A DNA stretch of 12,728 bases from Anaerolineaceae bacterium UBA6801 (GTDB taxonomy: Bacteria > Chloroflexota > Anaerolineae > Anaerolineales > Anaerolineaceae), in NCBI GenBank assembly GCA_002452315.1, contig DKFH01000060.1, positions 11,422 through 24,149 on the forward strand. The letters are read 5' to 3'. Positions 1-6,800 of this stretch are shown one piece after another. Position numbers and translations under genes: made by a program. Within the stretch, counting starts at the first letter, position 1. Each line of letters begins with the position of its first letter. The notes below the pieces were generated by a model. That model was not told the origin of the DNA. It was given only the letters and a program-made list of their open reading frames with translations, and did no database searches.

Positions 1-36
1 AGTCCCCGAAGCGAAGCGGAGTGGGGTCAGCTACCT

Positions 37-57
37 GCTTTCAGCTTTCAACTTCCA
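37..57. repeat. Short 7-bp tandem repeat upstream of kbl
   Basis: Three consecutive heptamers are visible: GCTTTCA, GCTTTCA and ACTTCCA, the last one diverged at two positions. The array lies directly upstream of a TATAAT box and covers the place where a -35 element would be. With only three units this could be chance, but a second and longer heptamer array sits on the other side of the same gene. Confidence 0.5.
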
Positions 58-65
58 TGTATAAT
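38..65 (+). promoter_or_regulatory. Probable sigma-70-type promoter of kbl
   Basis: A perfect TATAAT is at 60-65. The best -35 candidate with 16-bp spacing is CTTTCA at 38-43, which is weak (3 of 6 consensus positions) and lies inside the heptamer repeat. Transcription would begin near 72, which places the ATG at 70 at or before the transcript start and supports translation from 103 instead. Confidence 0.45.
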
Positions 66-93
66 AAGTATGATAAAACCAATACAAAATTAC

Positions 94-98
94 GAGGA
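94..98 (+). promoter_or_regulatory. Ribosome binding site that sets the kbl start
   Basis: GAGGA is followed by four bases and then the ATG at 103. No comparable site precedes the in-frame ATG at 70. This fixes the likely start of the glycine C-acetyltransferase. Confidence 0.7.
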
Positions 99-102
99 AA
101 TC

Positions 103-1290
103 ATGCCCCAAAAACTCACCTGGATTAATGAAGAACTGCAAAACCTTCAAGACACTGGCCTGTACAACAAAATTCGCACCCTCAGCTCACCGCAGGGCGC
201 GTGGCTGGTCGTTGACGGCAAACGCGTGCTGAACTTCTGCTCAAACAACTACCTCGGCCTGGCCAACCACCCCCGTGTGATCGCTGCCGCCCAGGAGGCC
301 ATGCGCCACTATGGTTTGGGCCCTGGTGCAGTGCGCACGATTGCCGGCACAATGGACCTGCACGTGCAGCTGGAGCAGCGGATGGCCGCCTTCAAGCGTG
401 TGGAAGCTGCCATCACCTTCCAGTCTGGTTTCACCGCCAACACCGGTACCATCCCGGCCCTGGTCGGCAAAGGCGATATGATCTTCTCCGATGAGCTCAA
501 CCACGCCTCGATCATCGATGGTTGCCGACTTTCCGGGGCAACTATCACCCGCTATGCCCACATTGACCCCGCCTCCCTGGAAGCAGCAATCCAGGCAAAC
601 GAGGGCAACTACCGGCGCGGGCTGATCATCACCGACGGCGTGTTCTCCATGGATGGCGATTACCCACCCCTCGATAAAATCGTCGAAGTGTCCGAAAAAT
701 ATGACATGATGTTAATGGTCGATGACGCCCACGGCGAAGGCGTACTGGGCGAGGGCGGGCGCGGGATTGTGGACCATTTCGGGCTACACGGCCGGGTCGA
801 TGTGGAGGTGGGCACCTTTTCCAAGGCCTTTGGCGTTGTTGGCGGTGTCGTGGCTGGTAATGCCACCATTATTGAGTGGTTGCGGCAGCGCGGACGCCCC
901 TTCCTGTTCTCCTCGGCGGTGACGGTCCCCGATGTGGCGGCAACCCTGGCTGCAGTGGATATCCTCGAAGAATCAACCGAGCTGGTCGATAAGCTCTGGT
1001 CAAACGCAGCCTATTTCAAAGGTGAGATGCAGACGCTGGGCTTTGACACCGGCAAGAGCATGACGCCCATCACCCCGGTCATGCTGGGCGAGGTAACCCT
1101 GGCACGCGAGTTTAGCCGTCGGCTGTATGACGAAAACGTGTTCGCCATGGCCCTGGGTTTCCCCACCGTGCCGGTGGGCCTGGCCCGCATCCGGGTGATG
1201 ATCTCGGCCACCCACACCAAAGAAGACCTTGATCAGGCACTGGCCGCGTTTGCTAAAGTAGGCAAAGACCTGGGAGTGATTGGCGATTAG
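103..1290 (+). CDS. kbl: Glycine C-acetyltransferase (2-amino-3-ketobutyrate CoA ligase)
   Basis: This is a PLP-dependent alpha-oxoamine synthase that interconverts glycine plus acetyl-CoA with 2-amino-3-oxobutyrate plus CoA, the second step of threonine breakdown after threonine dehydrogenase. From the ATG at 103 the protein is 395 aa, the usual length for KBL. The in-frame ATG at 70 would add 11 residues but has no ribosome binding site and falls on the probable transcript start. Visible family features are the N-terminal GLYNKIRTL segment, the SNNYLGL motif (residues 47-53), NHASI with His134, the VDDAHG PLP-contact motif (residues 206-211) and the GTFSKAFG motif with the PLP lysine at 241. 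The gene stands alone on the plus strand and no threonine dehydrogenase follows it. Related members of the fold (BioF, HemA, serine palmitoyltransferase) are possible, but the overall pattern fits KBL best. All these enzymes are cytoplasmic. Confidence 0.9.
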   Translation: MPQKLTWINEELQNLQDTGLYNKIRTLSSPQGAWLVVDGKRVLNFCSNNYLGLANHPRVIAAAQEAMRHYGLGPGAVRTIAGTMDLHVQLEQRMAAFKRVEAAITFQSGFTANTGTIPALVGKGDMIFSDELNHASIIDGCRLSGATITRYAHIDPASLEAAIQANEGNYRRGLIITDGVFSMDGDYPPLDKIVEVSEKYDMMLMVDDAHGEGVLGEGGRGIVDHFGLHGRVDVEVGTFSKAFGVVGGVVAGNATIIEWLRQRGRPFLFSSAVTVPDVAATLAAVDILEESTELVDKLWSNAAYFKGEMQTLGFDTGKSMTPITPVMLGEVTLAREFSRRLYDENVFAMALGFPTVPVGLARIRVMISATHTKEDLDQALAAFAKVGKDLGVIGD

Positions 1291-1296
1291 GGGATA

Positions 1297-1338
1297 GGTA
1301 TTTGGTATTTGGTATTTAGTATTTGGTATTTGGTATTA
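1297..1338. repeat. Heptanucleotide tandem repeat (GGTATTT)6
   Basis: Six back-to-back 7-bp units begin six bases after the kbl stop codon: GGTATTT three times, then AGTATTT, GGTATTT and GGTATTA. Only two single-base departures occur. The array is non-coding. Such arrays resemble the short tandemly repeated heptamers described in cyanobacteria and can vary in copy number by replication slippage. Variation here is an inference. Confidence 0.9.
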
Positions 1339-1521
1339 GATCATTGGACCGGATACGGATGGCGAGCTTTGGGTCCCAAGTCTATGTAAACCCTTATGCA
1401 AGGAACGATCTTATTTCTCGATCAAAACCGTCTAATTACCTTCACTATACCAAAATTACTGCCTTACAGAATTTTACACAGTCCCATTGCTGCACTTCGC
1501 TCGGATTGACAACATGATTAA
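1339..1521. other. Intergenic spacer without a supported gene
   Basis: This stretch follows the heptamer array and precedes the hairpin. An open frame at 1323-1517 begins inside the array, has no ribosome binding site and encodes nothing recognisable. Bases around 1491-1510 (TGCACTTCGCTCGGATTGAC) resemble a remnant of a dispersed short interspersed repeat, but no second copy is present in this window. I see no strong terminator directly behind kbl. Confidence 0.5.
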
Positions 1522-1553
1522 AGCACAAAACGCCCAACAGGGCGTTTTGTGCT
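1522..1553. terminator. Perfect 14-bp hairpin, probable bidirectional terminator
   Basis: The left arm AGCACAAAACGCCC (1522-1535) and its exact reverse complement (1540-1553) enclose the loop AACA. The stem has the GC core plus A/T flanks (AAAACGCCC...GGGCGTTTT) typical of intrinsic terminators that work in both directions. It lies between convergent genes: eight bases beyond the stop codon of the minus-strand Cys-rich protein and about 230 bases beyond the kbl stop. Confidence 0.75.
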
Positions 1554-1560
1554 CATACCT

Positions 1561-1815
1561 TCAGTTCTCAAGAGCCGGTTTGGCCGATTCAGGCGTTTTG
1601 AAGGGATCATAACCCGGGTTGGTGCCAGACCAGCAACAACCCGGCTGGTTAAAACTATTGCAGGCCAGCCCGCGCGAACAGCGGTGTGCTATGATCCGGG
1701 GTGCCTGTTCGGGCAAAAAGGTCGCCGGGTAGACAATCTCAGCTTCCAGGGCAACATCTTCATCTGCTCGATCACAATACGAAATTTTTATCACTTCCCA
1801 GTTTCGATAAGCCAC
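1561..1815 (-). CDS. Small Cys-rich conserved-type hypothetical protein
   Basis: This gene encodes an 84-aa soluble protein with no signal peptide or membrane segment. The GTG at 1815 is chosen as start because a full GGAGGT ribosome binding site lies six bases upstream; an ATG at 1839 would place that site inside the coding region. Residues 1-45 look like a short beta-rich or alpha/beta segment. Residues 43-71 carry the striking pattern AHRCS-x5-CN-x7-CCWSGTNPGYDPF, with Cys at 46, 52, 60 and 61 plus Cys14. Such a cluster could bind a metal such as zinc or an Fe-S centre, but this is inference. I believe similar small proteins occur in other Chloroflexota, and I know of no assigned function. 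It has its own TATAAT promoter and a strong hairpin behind it, so it is probably a single-gene transcript. Confidence 0.75.
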   Translation of the reverse strand: MAYRNWEVIKISYCDRADEDVALEAEIVYPATFLPEQAPRIIAHRCSRGLACNSFNQPGCCWSGTNPGYDPFKTPESAKPALEN

Positions 1816-1821
1816 GATACA

Positions 1822-1827
1822 ACCTCC
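1822..1827 (-). promoter_or_regulatory. Ribosome binding site for the Cys-rich protein (GTG start)
   Basis: On the minus strand this reads GGAGGT, followed by six bases and a GTG at 1815. It decides for the GTG over the ATG 24 bases upstream. Confidence 0.7.
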
Positions 1828-1864
1828 ATAGGTGGGCAATCAGTTACCAATAATCAACGTAAAG

Positions 1865-1892
1865 ATTATAACACATCTGGATCACCTGAAAA
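1865..1892 (-). promoter_or_regulatory. Probable promoter of the Cys-rich protein gene
   Basis: On the minus strand a perfect TATAAT occupies 1870-1865. TTTTCA (1892-1887; 4 of 6 matches to TTGACA) lies 16 bp upstream of it. The -35 element coincides with the T-run of the terminator of the preceding gene, so termination and re-initiation signals are packed together here. The resulting leader before the GTG would be about 45 nt. Confidence 0.55.
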
Positions 1893-1913
1893 AGATCACG
1901 GCTTGCGATCTTT
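1889..1913 (-). terminator. Probable intrinsic terminator of the DUF1232 gene
   Basis: On the minus strand AAAGATCGC pairs with GTGATCTTT (one G-T pair) around a five-base loop, and the 3' arm runs into five T residues. It starts about 28 bases after the stop codon at 1942. Confidence 0.6.
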
Positions 1914-1941
1914 ACAGCAGGTAACATGTAAGACTGAGGGC

Positions 1942-2298
1942 TCATGAGACATCTTTAAAAGTGCTATCCACCACATGTCCTGATGCCCCCTGCTTGCTGC
2001 GTTGTTCATCCCTTTCAATGCGCAGTGCAGCCTGATGTTCTTCAACTACTGAATCCGGGCACAGTTCCAAAAACAGCGCACAGCCCAACCAGATCACCAG
2101 GGCATCATCCAGTGGATTGACCGGTAAGAAATCAAAGGGCACCACCCAGTACAGCAGTGCACCAATCGGCAGAATCTTCAACAAAAGATTGACCCGACCA
2201 TCCCCCATCAAACGAATGATCAAGCGTAAATTTTGGTACAGATCCCGAAAGAATCCTTCTTTAGCCTGGTTCAATGACCGATTTCCTTTTTCAGCCAT
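1942..2298 (-). CDS. DUF1232 (YkvA-like) small membrane protein
   Basis: The protein is 118 aa. The ATG at 2298 is chosen because GGAGGT lies seven bases upstream; further in-frame ATGs up to 2355 would place that site inside the gene. Residues 1-35 are polar and charged. Residues 38-80 form the DUF1232 core, with hydrophobic stretches on both sides of the signature VPFDFLPVNPLDDALV (Pro54, Asp56, Pro59, Asp64, Asp65). The C-terminal 35 residues are polar and probably cytoplasmic. DUF1232 proteins are widespread and have no settled biochemical role; the paired hydrophobic segments suggest a membrane hairpin. It is separated from the glycan cluster by a 71-base gap and followed by its own terminator, so it is probably not functionally part of that cluster. 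No clear promoter is seen directly upstream. Confidence 0.85.
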   Translation of the reverse strand: MAEKGNRSLNQAKEGFFRDLYQNLRLIIRLMGDGRVNLLLKILPIGALLYWVVPFDFLPVNPLDDALVIWLGCALFLELCPDSVVEEHQAALRIERDEQRSKQGASGHVVDSTFKDVS

Positions 2299-2305
2299 TA
2301 TTCTA

Positions 2306-2311
2306 ACCTCC
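2306..2311 (-). promoter_or_regulatory. Ribosome binding site of the DUF1232 gene
   Basis: GGAGGT on the minus strand is followed by seven bases and the ATG at 2298. An in-frame ATG immediately precedes the site and is therefore unlikely to be the start. Confidence 0.7.
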
Positions 2312-2369
2312 ATGATCAGCATTTTCTTAGCTGTCAGAACAAAATCCCAACTCAAACACCTGAGGGCAT

Positions 2370-3167
2370 TTATGCATCTTTCTCATCGCCGCTCTTATGG
2401 CGGAACATGCGTTGCCGCCGCCAATTGATCAACGGGGCGATCAGCTTGCGCAGTTGATACTTCAACACAATCGGGGCCAGCTTATGCCCGCCCTCACGGT
2501 AATGCACCCGCAGCATTTCCGGCCAGCAGCGATCATCAGCAGCAATCGTTTTTGCCTCGCCATGCAGTCGAAAGCTAGCCCAAACCCTTCCTGGCAGGTA
2601 GACCAGTGGCGCTTCCCTAGCCAAGCGCACCCATAAATCATAATCCATGGCAAAATAAAAGCTCGGGTCCACATGGCCGACCTTGCGCCACAAATCAGCT
2701 CTGAAAAACGACGCCTGCTGGGGGATATGGACATAACCGCGCCGCAGGCGCTGGTAATCTGTCTGGGCAGCCGGGAAACGCCCAATTTCCTGATCCTGGG
2801 CATCGATAAAAGTGCAATCGCCATACACCATGCCCACATCCGGGTGAGCCTCAAGGTAATCCACAGCTTCAGCAATCGCCCCAGGCTGATAAACATCATC
2901 AGAATTCAACCACGCTAAGTATTTACCCGTCGCCCGGGCAAACCCCTTATTAATTGCATCAGTTTGCCCCTGGTCAGAAACTGACTCCCAGTAAGCCAGC
3001 CGGTGTGCATATTCCCGAATGATCTCCAGGCTGCCATCCGTGGAACCACCATCCACCACGATATACTCAACATGGGGATAATCCTGGGTTAACACCGACT
3101 CAATCGTCCGCTTTAGAAAAGGCGCTTGGTTAAAAGAGGGGGTGACAATGCTGACAAGGGGTCCCAT
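2370..3167 (-). CDS. Family 2 glycosyltransferase (last gene of glycan cluster)
   Basis: This 265-aa GT-A fold enzyme should transfer a sugar from a nucleotide donor to a lipid-linked or surface-glycan acceptor on the cytoplasmic side. The N-terminus VSIVTPSFNQ begins the Rossmann-like nucleotide-binding half. DGGSTDGS follows at residues 39-46 and the metal-binding DXD equivalent NSDD at 88-91. The acceptor-side MDYDLWVR motif at 174-181 carries the likely catalytic acid/base Asp. No membrane helix is apparent, and the last 30 residues are basic, which may aid membrane association. It is a close paralogue of the GT2 at 6801-7784: by hand about 61 of 89 aligned N-terminal residues are identical. 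A 90-base gap separates it from the upstream membrane transferase. The ribosome binding site is weak (AAGG, 10 bases away). Acceptor and donor cannot be deduced. Confidence 0.9.
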   Translation of the reverse strand: MGPLVSIVTPSFNQAPFLKRTIESVLTQDYPHVEYIVVDGGSTDGSLEIIREYAHRLAYWESVSDQGQTDAINKGFARATGKYLAWLNSDDVYQPGAIAEAVDYLEAHPDVGMVYGDCTFIDAQDQEIGRFPAAQTDYQRLRRGYVHIPQQASFFRADLWRKVGHVDPSFYFAMDYDLWVRLAREAPLVYLPGRVWASFRLHGEAKTIAADDRCWPEMLRVHYREGGHKLAPIVLKYQLRKLIAPLINWRRQRMFRHKSGDEKDA

Positions 3168-3257
3168 AAGTGTTTTGCCTTAGTAACACAACTGGATCAT
3201 GCAAGAATAGCTGTTTAAAAATACCACACTGCAAGAACTGCGATCCGTCATGAGCAC

Positions 3258-5042
3258 TCATCTATTCCGATCCACAAGAAAAATGGATGCCTCACCGGTT
3301 TCAGTTCCAAAGACCTGGACCAGCGCTTGATCTTGTTGGTCACGCACCAGCTCGATAAAAAAACCTGGTGAAGCCTTATCCAGGTAGATGGCATAAAAAT
3401 CTTGGGCTTCCATCCAGAGGATAAAATCCTCAGAAGTGGAAAACTCGGGGATATCACTGCCGCAAAAATTGGCCACCTGCCGCTCCGCTAAGAAGACCAC
3501 CGAGGGCGTGCAGGTTAGCACATAATCATCAGGTTCGGTCACCTCCCGCAAGGCCAACGAGGCCTGTTCACGCGGTTGTTCTGACAGGTGCCGCGGGCTG
3601 TAGAACAAGAAGCCGCCACCGCGCAGCATCAGCCCAGCGCCCAGTAACAGCAACATCGCCATGTATTCCCAGTTGGCAAGGTGTTCAGACCGCCTGGCAA
3701 GCAGGTAAACCAGTAGCAGCCAGCATAAAAACACCGTCATACTGAACTGAATGTCTTGTATGCCCTGAATGAGCGCCAAAACGAGGATTACAGCCATACC
3801 ACCCGCCCAGAATAAGCCCTCGCGGGTCGTTTTTAGGCTATTTAACAGCGCATTTAGCCCTATCACAGCCAGAGAAAGCACCACAAAAAAGAACAGGCGG
3901 AAATACCCTACCCGCACCAGCGTGCGGGCAATACCCGCGCTGAGGGGCAGCATCCAAATGACATGCAAAATGGCTAAGAGATATTTTTTCTGCCGGATCA
4001 ATTCCGCCAACCCTCTGATTGCCAGTGCTGCAATAAAGATGGCATAGCGCCGGTAATAAGCTGTTAAAAACAGACCGGGCAACGAGCGGATCACATTGAC
4101 CAACCGGCGCAGATAGGCATTTGGGTTGCGGGCAATCGCCCGAAAGACGGAGTATTCGTTTTCTTCGGGGGTGCCAAATAACTCGCGGGCAACATAATAG
4201 CTCTCGGTGGGCGCACCAAAACGGCCAGCCTCCTGGGGTAAATCCATTTCCTGGCCTTGTTCAAAGGCTGTATAGGAGCGCTCTGCCATACCGGTGTTGA
4301 AGTCGCCGGTGGCTGCTCCACGCAATAACACATACCCGGCAGATAATACAACAAACGGCACAACAGCAGCCAGCAGCAGCCGCCACCATTTTTGGTCCCG
4401 CCAGCCAGCAACCAGGACAAAAGCAGAAAAGGCAATAATTAATATCAGCGCGTCGCCGCGCGTCAGCATGCCCACCCCCAACCAGAACGACGCCCACCAC
4501 ACATGTTTGATCGCTTTAGTCTTAATAAAATAAACTGACTGAGCAAAGGCAATGGCAGAAATCGGCGCGAACAAGAGGTCGGCCGGGTATTCAAAGTTAT
4601 AGGTCAAAAGGGGTGTTAAAAACAAGAAACCAAACAGCACCATGGGATTGAAATGCTCCCGCAGCGCTTTGGCAACCTGCCAGGTACCTACAAACACAAA
4701 ACTGAACAACAGAAAACGGCTAAGAGAATTGGCGTGGATCAACCAAAAGGGTGATCCCCGAAAGGGTAAATAGCTGAGGGCTGCCACCAGCGATAAAAAC
4801 GGACCGTATCCCAAAACAGGCCAATCGCCGTTCACGAGCCCTTTCCCGCTGGCGATGAAATAGGTCTCATCCCACGGGACAATCTCACTGAGGGTGGGCA
4901 GGAACCAGGGCAGGTAGATCACCACCGAGATCAGGTAGACATAAAAAGCCGGTTCTTTGACCAGTTGGCGCACACTGTTTTTGACTCTTTGCCAAACTCG
5001 GGCCACTTCCGCAGGGGCAACATTATCGTTCATTTCCATCAT
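3258..5042 (-). CDS. GT-C type multi-pass membrane glycosyltransferase, paralogue A
   Basis: This 594-aa protein has a cytosolic N-terminus of about 30 residues, roughly 10-12 hydrophobic segments and a soluble C-terminal domain of about 110 residues. The loop after the first helix contains WDE (Trp57-Asp58-Glu59) followed by NGDWPVL. This is the position of the catalytic or donor-binding acidic residues in the PMT/ArnT GT-C superfamily, which moves sugars from polyprenyl-phosphate donors outside the membrane. A large mid-protein loop carries FGTPEEN (about 289-295) and SVFRAI. These motifs are shared with its neighbour at 5039-6784, so the two are tandem paralogues. The start codon overlaps the upstream stop as ATGATG, indicating translational coupling; three ATGs within the first four codons leave the exact start open by a few residues. 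Assignment to GT-C is by topology and acidic loop, not by a recognised named family member. Confidence 0.75.
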   Translation of the reverse strand: MMEMNDNVAPAEVARVWQRVKNSVRQLVKEPAFYVYLISVVIYLPWFLPTLSEIVPWDETYFIASGKGLVNGDWPVLGYGPFLSLVAALSYLPFRGSPFWLIHANSLSRFLLFSFVFVGTWQVAKALREHFNPMVLFGFLFLTPLLTYNFEYPADLLFAPISAIAFAQSVYFIKTKAIKHVWWASFWLGVGMLTRGDALILIIAFSAFVLVAGWRDQKWWRLLLAAVVPFVVLSAGYVLLRGAATGDFNTGMAERSYTAFEQGQEMDLPQEAGRFGAPTESYYVARELFGTPEENEYSVFRAIARNPNAYLRRLVNVIRSLPGLFLTAYYRRYAIFIAALAIRGLAELIRQKKYLLAILHVIWMLPLSAGIARTLVRVGYFRLFFFVVLSLAVIGLNALLNSLKTTREGLFWAGGMAVILVLALIQGIQDIQFSMTVFLCWLLLVYLLARRSEHLANWEYMAMLLLLGAGLMLRGGGFLFYSPRHLSEQPREQASLALREVTEPDDYVLTCTPSVVFLAERQVANFCGSDIPEFSTSEDFILWMEAQDFYAIYLDKASPGFFIELVRDQQDQALVQVFGTETGEASIFLVDRNR

Positions 5043-6784
5043 TCCTCATCGACAAAGTATACCCGCACTGACCGGTTAGAAGACACAAAGCTTTCATTCA
5101 ATCCATCATCCACCAGCACATCGACTAATTCAACAAAATAGTCAGGGAAATGTTCATCCACAAAGACTGCCCGAACATCCTGAACCTGCATCCAGGTTAA
5201 AAAGGCTTCAGGTACCTCAAATAGCGGAATATCATACGAATTGATCCCATAATAAGTCATCCGGGCTGCCCAGATGTTGGCCGGTGCGCCAGCCAGCACA
5301 TGGCTACCCCGGGGCAGTTGGTCCTGTAAATGGTACACAGCACGCTCCAAATCCGTCTCTCCGTAGTGGGGGAGCTTTGGCGGCTGATAACCACCCCGGA
5401 TAATCAGAACTATTGCCAGCATCAGCCATAGTGCATGAGGACGCCAGTTGAGCTGATCCTTCATGCGCAGCCTGAGCAGGAAAATGAGCACCAAACCGAA
5501 GATGAACAGAACACCCCGGTAAAGCATAGAGGTATTTCCCGCCAGGATACTCACCAAAATTAGTAAGCCACTCCCAACGACTAACCCAATCTGCTCAGAA
5601 CGTTGGTCAAGATGATCAATGATGGCAGTGACCCCGATACTGGTCAATGAAAACACCACAAAATATGGCATTAAGAAGTAGCCTTCACGAAAGAAGGTGT
5701 TCAGCCAGCCCACACCCAGGGGAACAAACCACAAAATGCTCATCAACACCAGCGAATAATGTTTACTTTTGATCAATTTAATCATGCCGCGCAGCGAGAG
5801 CCAAACAAAGATCAATAGGAATTTATTGCCATAAGCCTTGACCGCAAAATCAATAAACCCCGGGACGGTCTTTCTGAGCCTTAACATATACATTTCCGGG
5901 TCTCTGCGGATCGCCCTGAAGACGGAGTTATTGTTCTCCTCTGGCGTACCAAAATACTGCCTCGATTCCAGCCTGGCACTAATGGTGGGTATAAAATCGC
6001 CCGTGTTCGTATACACCACCTCGTGCCCGCTTTCAAAATTATTGAAAGTCCGGTCAGCCAGGCCGGTTTCAAAATTACCCGTAGCAAGACCAAAAATGAG
6101 CACATAACCCCCCACCAATACAATAAATGGCGTTATCACGGCAACTAGGTTCTTGTACCAGGTTCGACCAGGCAGGCTGATCACTAATATAACAACCGCC
6201 ATGCCGCCAATTAACAGCAGCCCTTCCGCGCGGGCTAGCATCCCCAGACCCATCAAGGCCGAAGCCCACCACAAGTTCGCTCGTCGCCGGTGATTGTAAA
6301 AGGCCAACATCTGCCAAAAGGCCAACCCCGAGATGCCTGCAAACAAGATATCACTGGGGAACAGGAACATGGTCGTTGCCACAGGCACAATCACCACCAA
6401 CGCCAGCATAATCCAGGTGTTGGCGTATGGCTTCAATTCACAGGAGATTAAGTAAGTGCTAAAGAAAATGAGCGTAAACAAAAAGATGCGGGCAATCGCA
6501 ATGCTCTGTACGAAGAAATCAGGCGAATTTAGCACAGGTAAGGTGGTGAGGGCATACAAAACAGCAGTCAGAGGCGAGGCTGCAAGAACTGGCCAGTCCC
6601 CCTGTGTTAGAAGTTGATGGCCCAAAAAGACATAGGAAGCCTCATCCCAAACGTTGATCGAGCCCAGGGTCGGGAAGAAATGGGCCAATTCCAGCAGTAA
6701 ACTCAATAAATACACCGGGATGACCACATCCAGGGATAGAGCGGTCAATTTTTGATGCAGCCGTTTCAACCACGCAGAAACCAT
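5039..6784 (-). CDS. GT-C type multi-pass membrane glycosyltransferase, paralogue B
   Basis: The protein is 581 aa with the same layout as paralogue A: short basic N-terminus, first helix at about residues 19-38, an external loop with WDE (46-48) and QGDWPVL, many further hydrophobic segments, and a soluble C-terminal domain. It shares with paralogue A the mid-loop FGTPEEN (278-284) plus SVFRAI, the pattern ATGNFETGLADR versus ATGDFNTGMAER, and a C-terminal signature of the form WM-x2-QD-x2-A-x3-D-x3-P-x2-F-x-ELV. The role is inferred to be transfer of a sugar from a lipid-linked donor on the outer face of the membrane. It follows the GT2 gene after 16 bases and overlaps paralogue A by 4 bp. 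The duplication appears old, since many positions differ, so the two probably add different sugars or use different acceptors. Confidence 0.75.
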   Translation of the reverse strand: MVSAWLKRLHQKLTALSLDVVIPVYLLSLLLELAHFFPTLGSINVWDEASYVFLGHQLLTQGDWPVLAASPLTAVLYALTTLPVLNSPDFFVQSIAIARIFLFTLIFFSTYLISCELKPYANTWIMLALVVIVPVATTMFLFPSDILFAGISGLAFWQMLAFYNHRRRANLWWASALMGLGMLARAEGLLLIGGMAVVILVISLPGRTWYKNLVAVITPFIVLVGGYVLIFGLATGNFETGLADRTFNNFESGHEVVYTNTGDFIPTISARLESRQYFGTPEENNNSVFRAIRRDPEMYMLRLRKTVPGFIDFAVKAYGNKFLLIFVWLSLRGMIKLIKSKHYSLVLMSILWFVPLGVGWLNTFFREGYFLMPYFVVFSLTSIGVTAIIDHLDQRSEQIGLVVGSGLLILVSILAGNTSMLYRGVLFIFGLVLIFLLRLRMKDQLNWRPHALWLMLAIVLIIRGGYQPPKLPHYGETDLERAVYHLQDQLPRGSHVLAGAPANIWAARMTYYGINSYDIPLFEVPEAFLTWMQVQDVRAVFVDEHFPDYFVELVDVLVDDGLNESFVSSNRSVRVYFVDEE

Positions 6785-6800
6785 TTAATCCAATAACCTT

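Noticed and set aside
1..30. Hairpin of CCCC and GGGG at the left edge
   Set aside because: Only four base pairs form with a 15-base loop and mismatches inside, so it is not supported as a terminator or element.
70..102. ATG at 70 as start of the kbl gene
   Set aside because: It has no ribosome binding site, lies at the predicted transcript start, and the ATG at 103 has GAGGA at the right distance and gives the family's usual length.
1323..1517. Plus-strand open frame of 64 codons
   Set aside because: It begins inside the heptamer array, has no ribosome binding site and has no protein-like features.
1549..1947. Plus-strand open frame of 132 codons
   Set aside because: It starts inside the terminator hairpin, runs antisense to the better supported Cys-rich gene and its promoter, and its product resembles nothing I know.
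2299..2369. Possible terminator after the last GT2 gene
   Set aside because: On the minus strand CCCTCA...TGAG..GGG followed by ATTTTG can be drawn as a weak interrupted stem, but it is too imperfect to call.
3168..3257. Possible internal promoter before the last GT2 gene
   Set aside because: TTGCAG and a TATTCT-like box can be found on the minus strand but their spacing is 19 bases and both are weak; the gap may simply be an operon spacer. TTCTTGCA occurs twice here, which is probably chance.
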